In this document: positions 1-4,617 of the stretch, piece by piece
How positions within the stretch are numbered: the first letter of the stretch is position 1
How the letters are laid out: the number at the start of each line of letters is the position of its first letter
DNA from: an uncultured Clostridia bacterium
Lineage (GTDB): Bacteria; Bacillota_A; Clostridia; TANB77; CAG-508
Assembly: GCA_947594095.1 (NCBI GenBank)
Contig: CANQEA010000095.1
Coordinates: 1 to 5,298 of the forward strand
Length of the DNA: 5,298 nucleotides
Direction: 5' to 3'
Program-made: the position numbers and the translations under genes
The notes under the pieces: generated by a model
The model's input: the letters and a program-made list of their open reading frames with translations, nothing else
Told to the model about the DNA's origin: nothing
Databases searched by the model: none

Positions 1-84
1 ATTGAAAGCATACAAGATGACTATAAATGGAGCAAAGATAATGATAAAGACAAAGAATATGACAAAGATGATTTTGAAATTTAA
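1..84 (+). CDS. C-terminal end of an unidentified upstream protein (partial)
   Basis: The first frame is open from the left edge to a TAA at 82-84, giving 27 residues that start IESIQDDYKW and end DKDDFEI. The tail is strongly charged, with alternating Asp, Lys and Glu, and looks like a disordered acidic C-terminus. No domain is visible and no function can be assigned. I prefer this frame to the second one, which stays open to a TAA at 124-126, because the second would end inside the terminator hairpin that follows and has less natural codons. The hairpin 24 nt downstream suggests that transcription of this gene stops before the defence cluster, so it is probably a separate unit. Confidence 0.5.
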   Translation: MESIQDDYKWSKDNDKDKEYDKDDFEI

Positions 85-108
85 TTTTAATGATTTAAAA
101 AATAAGTT

Positions 109-138
109 GAATTACTTTTATATGTAATTCTCTTTTTT
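109..138 (+). terminator. Intrinsic terminator after the upstream gene
   Basis: GAATTAC (109-115) and GTAATTC (124-130) form a perfect 7-bp stem with an 8-nt loop. It is followed directly by TCTTTTTT (131-138). The stem is AT-rich and so weak, but the U-tract and the position just after the stop at 84 support a rho-independent terminator. It separates the upstream gene from the cluster that starts at 223. Confidence 0.6.
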
Positions 139-150
139 CATCTAAATACT

Positions 151-178
151 ATGATTAACACTAAAAATTTGTTATAAT
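151..178 (+). promoter_or_regulatory. Extended -10 promoter of the four-gene cluster
   Basis: TGTTATAAT at 170-178 is a perfect extended -10 element (TGn plus TATAAT at 173-178). The best -35 match is ATGATT (151-156), which is poor (three of six to TTGACA) with a 16-bp spacer; a weak -35 is common with an extended -10. Transcription would start near 185, giving a leader of about 38-47 nt. A second TATAAA at 184-189 has no convincing -35. No other promoter as good lies before the operon. Confidence 0.65.
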
Positions 179-213
179 TATTGTATAAATGTTATATGTA
201 ACTACTGTATCTA

Positions 214-234
214 GAAAGCGAGATGATAAACTTG
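214..234 (+). promoter_or_regulatory. Ribosome binding site that leaves the gene 1 start ambiguous
   Basis: The only Shine-Dalgarno-like segment is GAAAGCGAG (214-222), which runs straight into the ATG at 223 with no spacer. It lies about 9 nt from the in-frame TTG at 232, a normal distance. A TTG start would give MKKIDLHIHT, a typical N-terminus for PHP proteins. The ATG start adds only three residues (MIN). Confidence 0.4.
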
Positions 235-2235
235 AAAAAAATTGATTTACACATACATACTTCACCAAGCAATTATGAACGAAATTTTGACTTTTCATTA
301 GAAAAGCTAAAAGAGTATGTTAATATAACTCAGTTAGATATTATTGCTATTACTAATCACAATCATTTTAATAAAGAACAATTTAAATTAATTTCTTCTA
401 GTTTAAATTGCTCAGTATATCCAGGAATAGAAGTTGATTTGGAAAGTTCTCATATTCTAGTTATATTTCCAAAAGATAAAATTGATGAATTAGAAATTGC
501 CAGTAATATACTTGTAAAAAAAATCAATTCAGAAAATGACTTCATAACTTTTGAAGAGTTTACTAATATTTTTCCTTATTATAGAAATTATATATTAATT
601 CCTCATATAAAAAAACACCCATCAATGAAATCAACTACATTAGAAAAGTTTAATGGTATTATAAAAACAGGAGAAGTAAAAAGTGCTAAAAAATTTGAAG
701 TAACTAAAAAAGATAGTAATTCACTTGTACCCGTTTTTTTTAGTGATATTAGAATTGAAAATACTTTAGAAAATTTCCCAACAAAATATACTTATTTAGA
801 TATAGTTTCTGATGAATATGGAATATTAAAAAATGCATTATCAGATAAAACAAAAGTTTTTATATCTAGCAATAAAAACGATGAAGAATTTGCTTTTCTA
901 CCTGATGGAACATTAGCCTCTACAAAGTTAAACATCATAATGGGAAAAAGATCATCCGGAAAAACATATAATTTGAAACAAATAAATAATTCAAAAGATG
1001 ATAATAACATAAAATTTGTAACGCAATTTTCTTTGACCGGAAAAAGCGAAGAAGAAAAGTTTAAAGAATTAACTGAAAGTGAACAAGAAACAGTAATAAA
1101 TGAATATTTAAACCCTCTAAGAAAGTTAGTTGATACTGTATTAGAAATTGATGAAATATCTGATACAAATTTAGAAAATTATCTTACTACATTAAAAGAA
1201 CATGCCACAAATCAATATTTGCAAGATTCTTATTCTAAAGCTAAATTATTTAACGAAAATGAATTTTCATTTTTTGATAATTTGGACACAAAAAATGTTA
1301 TAAATGCAATTACAGTTATATTAGATAGTAAACATAATGCAACTATTATTGAAAAATATCTACCTAGAGAATCATTAATAATGCTTTTAAAAGAATTAAT
1401 AAAAAAAAGAAAAGAAGAGTATCTCGAATGTAAATTAAAAAAGGAAACTGATAATATTGTTAAAGTCATAAAAAGAAAACTAAATTCAAAGTCTTCTATG
1501 ATTAGTATAAGTGAAGTTGATTTTTATAAAGCATTTAAAAATAAAATCATAAAAGACAATTTTAACTATATCGTTAATAAACTAAAATCAGAAGAATCAA
1601 TATATAATTTAGATATTTATAGATTTAAGTTGATTATAAATAAAATGCCTTTTAAAAATGTTAAAGAATTAAAAAGCAAATTAAAAATAAGTAGTGCTTT
1701 GGCTGATGCTTTCGAATCGTATAATAAACCTGTTGATTTTATACATAAATTAGTTAATTTGGGAGTATCAAAATCAGATATATATAAAGCATTACTAGAT
1801 TTTGATGTAAAGGTTATCAATGAAAATGGAAATGAATTATCTGGTGGTGAAAGAGCCGAATATAATTTATTAAGAGAAATAAAAGATTCAGAACAATATG
1901 ATATTTTATTATTAGATGAACCAGAAGCTTCGTTTGATAATCCATTTATTAAAGAATATATAATTGATATATTAAAAGCTATTTCTCAAAAAACAACGGT
2001 TTTTATTACTACTCACAATAATTCTTTAGGAATTTTAATAAAACCTAATAAATTGATTTATACTTCTTGTGATAAAAATAATTTTAAAGTATATACTGGA
2101 GAATTTGGAAGTAAAAATTTAACTACTGTAAATGGAGATTCAATAATTAGTTATGATACTATAATGAATGTTATGGAAGCCGGAGAAAAAGCTTACAAAG
2201 AAAGGAGCCAAATATATGAAAGTTTTAAAAATTGA
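223..2235 (+). CDS. PHP-domain phosphoesterase fused to SMC/RecN-like ABC ATPase
   Basis: This 670-residue protein has two parts. The N-terminal PHP domain (about 6-215) shows DLHIHT with H10 and H12, ITNHN with H46, GIEV with E70, H77, PHIKKH with H128, and SD at 174-175. PHP domains are metal-dependent phosphoesterases or nucleases. The ATPase half (about 235-615) has Walker A GKRSSGKT (241-248), ABC signature LSGGE (539-543), Walker B ILLLDEP (561-567), a D-loop near 569-572 and switch H598 in TTHNN. Between Walker A and the signature lie about 290 charged, mostly helical residues, as in SMC/RecN-type ATPases with a short coil. No signal peptide or membrane segment is seen, so it is cytoplasmic. 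The architecture recalls proteins annotated as TrlF-family AAA-like ATPases, though this one is shorter than I remember for that family; this is from memory. It ends in TGA and overlaps the next gene by 20 nt. Substrate unknown; a defence role is inferred from the linked R-M genes. Confidence 0.88.
   Translation: MINLKKIDLHIHTSPSNYERNFDFSLEKLKEYVNITQLDIIAITNHNHFNKEQFKLISSSLNCSVYPGIEVDLESSHILVIFPKDKIDELEIASNILVKKINSENDFITFEEFTNIFPYYRNYILIPHIKKHPSMKSTTLEKFNGIIKTGEVKSAKKFEVTKKDSNSLVPVFFSDIRIENTLENFPTKYTYLDIVSDEYGILKNALSDKTKVFISSNKNDEEFAFLPDGTLASTKLNIIMGKRSSGKTYNLKQINNSKDDNNIKFVTQFSLTGKSEEEKFKELTESEQETVINEYLNPLRKLVDTVLEIDEISDTNLENYLTTLKEHATNQYLQDSYSKAKLFNENEFSFFDNLDTKNVINAITVILDSKHNATIIEKYLPRESLIMLLKELIKKRKEEYLECKLKKETDNIVKVIKRKLNSKSSMISISEVDFYKAFKNKIIKDNFNYIVNKLKSEESIYNLDIYRFKLIINKMPFKNVKELKSKLKISSALADAFESYNKPVDFIHKLVNLGVSKSDIYKALLDFDVKVINENGNELSGGERAEYNLLREIKDSEQYDILLLDEPEASFDNPFIKEYIIDILKAISQKTTVFITTHNNSLGILIKPNKLIYTSCDKNNFKVYTGEFGSKNLTTVNGDSIISYDTIMNVMEAGEKAYKERSQIYESFKN
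2201..2207 (+). promoter_or_regulatory. Ribosome binding site inside gene 1 that sets the gene 2 start
   Basis: AAAGGAG at 2201-2207 lies 8 nt before the ATG at 2216, a normal distance. The longer reading from the ATG at 2168 has no such site and would overlap gene 1 by 68 nt. The site lies within the last codons of gene 1, so ribosomes finishing gene 1 can feed gene 2 (translational coupling). Confidence 0.75.
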
Positions 2236-2605
2236 AAACAAAAAATGTTTTTATTCTAAAGATGGGATAAATTATATACCAATTACTGATATTTCTAAAG
2301 ATGATATTTATTCTATATTAAGTATTATATATAACACATCTGATTATATTATTGATGAAATAAACGAAGAAACGGAAATATTAAATGACGTTGAAAAAAT
2401 AATATATACAAATATTTATGAACAATTTCAAACGTTTATTCAAAATAAAGAAACTTTAAAAAATGAAATAAATTATGAATTAAATGATGTTATAAATAAA
2501 TACAAATTAAAGGATGATAATAGCAGCACCAATAATGATGTACAAATATTTGAAAATATAAACTTAAAAAATACAAATGAAGAAAAAATTCTAGAAACTG
2601 TATAA
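2216..2605 (+). CDS. Small acidic protein of unknown function, partner of the PHP-ATPase
   Basis: The protein has 129 residues and starts MKVLKIENKKCFYSKDG. I recognise no named family. The first 35 residues look like a small beta unit (KVLKIENKKCFY, then GINYIPITDISKDDIYSIL) leading into a helix. The middle (about 35-85) is helical and rich in Ile, Glu and Asn. The last 30 residues, after KYKLKDDNSS, are polar, low in complexity and probably disordered. There is no membrane segment, HTH or nuclease motif. The ATG at 2216 is chosen over the in-frame ATG at 2168 because of the AAAGGAG site before it. The 20-nt overlap with the PHP-ATPase gene implies coupled translation and a matched dose, so a physical partner, adaptor or regulator of that ATPase is the simplest guess. 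It is not a typical R-M controller protein, since it lacks an HTH. Confidence 0.75.
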   Translation: MKVLKIENKKCFYSKDGINYIPITDISKDDIYSILSIIYNTSDYIIDEINEETEILNDVEKIIYTNIYEQFQTFIQNKETLKNEINYELNDVINKYKLKDDNSSTNNDVQIFENINLKNTNEEKILETV

Positions 2606-2629
2606 ATTATGAAGAAACAGAGGTGAAAA

Positions 2630-3604
2630 ATGAAACAATTAAAATTTATGGATTTTTGTGCAGGTATTGGTGGAGGTCGATTAGGATTAACTAATAATAA
2701 TTTAAAATGTATAGGTTACAGCGAAATTGATTACTATGCACAAAAAACATACAAAACATTTTATGGTACAGAAGAAAAAAATTATGGTGATTTAACAAAA
2801 ATTAATACCGATGACTTGCCAGATTTTGACTTATTAATTGGTGGTTTCCCTTGCCAAACATTTTCTGTTATTGGAAAACGTGCAGGATTTAATGATAGTC
2901 GCGGAATGATTATTTATAGTATTATTGATATATTAAAAAAGAAAAAAATTCCTTATTTCATATTAGAAAATGTAAAAGGTTTAACTACTCATAACAATGG
3001 AAAAACTTTAAAAGAAATTGTACAGTCTTTAAAAAATGCAGGGTATGATTTAGAATATCGAGTTTTAAATAGTCTGGATTATGGGGTTCCTCAAATGCGA
3101 GAAAGAATATATTTTGTTGGTATAAGAAAAGATATAAAAAGGAAAAAATTTTTGTGGCCAAAACCTTTCAAAAAATTAAAATTAGAAGACTGTTTAATTG
3201 ATAATGACGTTGAAGAGCAAAAAATAGATGACAAAATTTTTCAAAAATATCTAAATAATAAATATAATAATTCGAAATTTGATATAAATGAAATTTTAAA
3301 ACAAGACTATTTGATATTAGATACTAGACAATCTGATTTAAGATTATATAGAAACAAGGTTCCTACTTTGAGAACTGGAAGACATGGAATTTTGTATGTT
3401 AAAAATGGGAAATTATATAAACTAAGTGGTTACGAAAGTTTATTGCTTCAAGGATTCCCAATAGAACTTGCTGAAAAGTCAAAAACTTCAAGATTAAATA
3501 ATGGAAAACTACTTTCACAAGCTGGTAATGCTATGACAGTAAACGTTATTCAAGTATTATGTGAAAGTTTATTGAATTGCATAGGAGTGGATAATAATGA
3601 ATAA
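2630..3604 (+). CDS. DNA (cytosine-5-)-methyltransferase of a type II R-M system
   Basis: The enzyme transfers a methyl group from S-adenosylmethionine to C5 of cytosine in the recognition site, protecting host DNA from the linked endonuclease. All main C5-methyltransferase motifs are present in order. Motif I is FCAGIGGG (9-16), with the acidic residue of motif II at E32. Motif IV is GGFPCQ (71-76), with catalytic C75. Motif VI is ENV (113-115) and motif VIII is QMRER (155-159). Motif IX is around LLLQGFP (271-277) and motif X is AGNAMTVNV (298-306). The target recognition region is about 175-262 and includes DTRQSDLRLY and VPTLRTGRHG. Its 324 residues match the usual 320-330 of small enzymes such as M.HhaI (327), so it appears complete. 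The start is supported by AGAGGTG at 2619-2625, 4 nt upstream. It follows gene 2 by 24 nt and overlaps the endonuclease gene by 8 nt. GCGC specificity is inferred from the partner; the recognition region does not obviously match that of M.HhaI as I recall it. Confidence 0.95.
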   Translation: MKQLKFMDFCAGIGGGRLGLTNNNLKCIGYSEIDYYAQKTYKTFYGTEEKNYGDLTKINTDDLPDFDLLIGGFPCQTFSVIGKRAGFNDSRGMIIYSIIDILKKKKIPYFILENVKGLTTHNNGKTLKEIVQSLKNAGYDLEYRVLNSLDYGVPQMRERIYFVGIRKDIKRKKFLWPKPFKKLKLEDCLIDNDVEEQKIDDKIFQKYLNNKYNNSKFDINEILKQDYLILDTRQSDLRLYRNKVPTLRTGRHGILYVKNGKLYKLSGYESLLLQGFPIELAEKSKTSRLNNGKLLSQAGNAMTVNVIQVLCESLLNCIGVDNNE

Positions 3605-4343
3605 TTTAGTAGATTTAGGTTCGCAAACTGCTAAAAATGGCTTTAAAAATGAACAAGATGTATGCAACAAATTTATAAATTGGAAAAACGATATAGAAGC
3701 AAAACAATGGTTAAAAATAATGAACTATAATCTTGATGAAATTGAATATGTAAATGCTGTCGTTTTACATGGGTATAAAGCAGATGTCAATGTCCAAGTA
3801 CAAATAAAATTGAAATCTGCTATTGATACCGAAAATATCCAAGTAAAATTAGTTTCAAACAAAAAAGGATTTAACCAAGTTGATAAAAGGTGGTTAAAAA
3901 GTTATGATGAACTTTGGAATATACCAGAAAATGTTTATATTGCACTACAATATTTTACTGGCGAATTAAAACCTTATAAAAAAGGAACAAGAGATTCAAG
4001 AAGAATGTTTTTAGATGAAATGACAATAGAAGATAAAAATTTAATTTTAAATTGGTTTAATGACAATAAAACTTTAATTTTATCTGATATTATTAAAGGT
4101 CGTGGACAATTTAGTGCTGAATGGGTATTAGTAGCACAAAAAGTTAATAATAATGCTAGATGGATTTTAAAAAATATTAATGAGGCTTTACAACATTATT
4201 CTGATGGAAATGTAACTATAACACCACGAGGATCAATAAAGATAGGAAAAGTTACCGTTCAAAGAAAAGGAGGAGATAATGGTAGAGAAACTGCAAATAT
4301 GCTACAATTTAAATTAGATCCAACAGAATTATTTGAAATATAA
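3597..4343 (+). CDS. hinP1IR: Type II restriction endonuclease, HinP1I family (probably G^CGC)
   Basis: This 248-residue protein resembles R.HinP1I of Haemophilus (247 residues) along its whole length, as far as I recall that sequence. Shared blocks include GSxTAKxGFKNE near the N-terminus, NIQVKLVSNK (80-89), GFNQ (91-94), RRMF (135-138), AEWVLVAQKV (174-183), NNARWIL (185-191) and KGGDNGRETANMLQF (224-238). R.HinP1I cleaves G^CGC to leave 2-nt 5' CG overhangs, using D62, Q81 and K83 in an MspI-like fold. Here the equivalents are D63 (KADVNVQV), Q82 and K84 (IQVK), shifted by the one extra N-terminal residue, so the enzyme looks active and complete. AGGAGTGG at 3583-3590 lies 6 nt before the ATG. 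The start overlaps the methyltransferase end by 8 nt, so it is translated after protection begins. No controller (C) gene is present in the window. Specificity is inferred from similarity, not tested; the symbol is that of the Haemophilus relative. Confidence 0.93.
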   Translation: MNNLVDLGSQTAKNGFKNEQDVCNKFINWKNDIEAKQWLKIMNYNLDEIEYVNAVVLHGYKADVNVQVQIKLKSAIDTENIQVKLVSNKKGFNQVDKRWLKSYDELWNIPENVYIALQYFTGELKPYKKGTRDSRRMFLDEMTIEDKNLILNWFNDNKTLILSDIIKGRGQFSAEWVLVAQKVNNNARWILKNINEALQHYSDGNVTITPRGSIKIGKVTVQRKGGDNGRETANMLQFKLDPTELFEI

Positions 4344-4368
4344 ATTTTTAGAAATATATTTCAAAAAT
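4344..4368 (+). other. AT-rich hairpin directly after the restriction gene
   Basis: ATTTTT (4344-4349) pairs with AAAAAT (4363-4368). Inside it, GAAA (4351-4354) pairs with TTTC (4359-4362) around a TATA loop, with one bulged A at 4350. It begins at the base after the TAA at 4341-4343. There is no U-tract, so it is not a standard terminator; it could protect the mRNA end. Such AT stems also arise by chance in DNA this AT-rich. Confidence 0.3.
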
Positions 4369-4387
4369 ATTAAAAATATGTTATATT
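4360..4387 (+). promoter_or_regulatory. Possible extended -10 promoter of a small RNA
   Basis: TGTTATATT at 4379-4387 is an extended -10 element (TGn plus TATATT at 4382-4387), nearly the same as the operon promoter's TGTTATAAT. TTCAAA at 4360-4365 matches four of six -35 bases with a 16-bp spacer. Transcription would begin near A4394. No protein gene follows on this strand within the window, so the product would be a short untranslated RNA ending at the terminator at 4475-4506. Confidence 0.45.
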
Positions 4388-4393
4388 ATTATT

Positions 4394-4506
4394 AGCAACG
4401 GAAGATTATATAAACTCTTTCGTTATTGGAAAAGAGTTGTAGATAACTACGACACTCGCTCCAAAAGAAAAAATCGCTGCACTAATAGTGTGGCGTTTAT
4501 TTTTTA
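4394..4506 (+). ncRNA. Candidate structured small RNA, about 113 nt
   Basis: No credible open frame lies here, yet the segment has its own promoter, several GC-containing stems unlike the plain AT spacer around it, and an intrinsic terminator. Stem A is AACGGAAG (4397-4404) with CTTTCGTT (4417-4424), including one G-U pair. Stem B is AACTCTTT (4413-4420) with AAAGAGTT (4431-4438). Stem C is GTTGTAG (4436-4442) with CTACGAC (4447-4453), including one G-U pair and an ATAA loop. A and B exclude each other, and B and C share three bases, so A plus C or B alone can form. Stem D is the terminator. The stretch 4454-4474 is unpaired and contains CTCGCTCC, a C-rich, anti-Shine-Dalgarno-like segment. 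I recognise no known RNA family. It could be a regulatory RNA of the R-M operon or an unrelated element; transcription is unproven. Confidence 0.4.
4475..4506. terminator. Bidirectional intrinsic terminator between convergent units
   Basis: CGCTGCACT (4475-4483) pairs with AGTGTGGCG (4487-4495) around an AAT loop, giving a 9-bp stem with two G-U pairs. On the + strand it is followed by TTTATTTTTTAT (4496-4506 and on). Read on the - strand, the A-rich run at 4463-4474 gives a second U-tract, ATTTTTTCTTTT. It can thus end the R-M operon or small RNA from the left and the ATP-binding protein gene from the right. It is the strongest terminator in the window. Confidence 0.75.
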
Positions 4507-4586
4507 TAAACAAACAACGTACTGATACTCCTACCACTTTAATAAACTCATTTTTGAAAGGCTAAGCTTTAACTATAAAAACAACT

Positions 4587-4617
4587 TCAATTTTTAAGAA
4601 ATATCGCAAAAAATTGA
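4587..4617 (-). terminator. Weak terminator-like hairpin after the minus-strand gene
   Basis: TCAATTTTT (4587-4595) and AAAAATTGA (4609-4617) form a perfect 9-bp stem with a 13-nt loop. It touches the stop codon (4618-4620) of the minus-strand gene. On that strand it is followed by AGTTGTTTTTATAG, an imperfect U-rich tail. The stem is almost all A-T, so termination is likely partial and backed up by 4475-4506. The rest of 4507-4586 shows nothing I can support. Confidence 0.3.

Noticed and set aside
2..126. Second-frame open reading at the left edge, ending at TAA 124-126
   Set aside because: It would end inside the terminator hairpin (109-130) and has Met/Lys-rich, protein-unlike content; the first frame with stop at 82-84 is more natural.
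792..1820. Open frames on the - strand at 792-1010, 1230-1469 and 1617-1820
   Set aside because: They lie wholly inside the PHP-ATPase gene, have no ribosome binding site or domain, and their Phe/Leu/Ser-rich composition is what the complement of Lys/Glu/Asn codons gives.
2168..2215. Sixteen-residue N-terminal extension of the small protein from ATG 2168
   Set aside because: No ribosome binding site precedes it, it would overlap gene 1 by 68 nt, and its lysine-rich sequence does not join the compact N-terminus. ATG 2216 has AAAGGAG at 8 nt.
2233..2259. Mycoplasma-type code, with TGA at 2233-2235 read as Trp and gene 1 extended by eight residues
   Set aside because: All seven Trp codons in the endonuclease gene are TGG and no in-frame TGA occurs in the recognised genes, so TGA is a stop here.
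2577..2606. Internal promoter for the R-M pair (TATAAA at 2601-2606, ATGAAG or TGAAGA as -35)
   Set aside because: The -35 matches only three of six at either spacing and no TGn precedes the -10. In AT-rich DNA such -10 words are frequent. It would allow separate R-M expression, so a 5'-end map would be worth a look, but it is not supported enough to list.
4394..4506. tracrRNA of a type II CRISPR system, or another guide RNA
   Set aside because: The stem-rich RNA with an intrinsic terminator has that general look, but there is no CRISPR repeat, anti-repeat match, cas9, IscB or TnpB gene in the window.
4344..4617. tRNA or short toxin peptide in the intergenic region
   Set aside because: No T-loop GTTCRA or cloverleaf is visible on either strand, and the only short ATG frames run to about six codons without a ribosome binding site.
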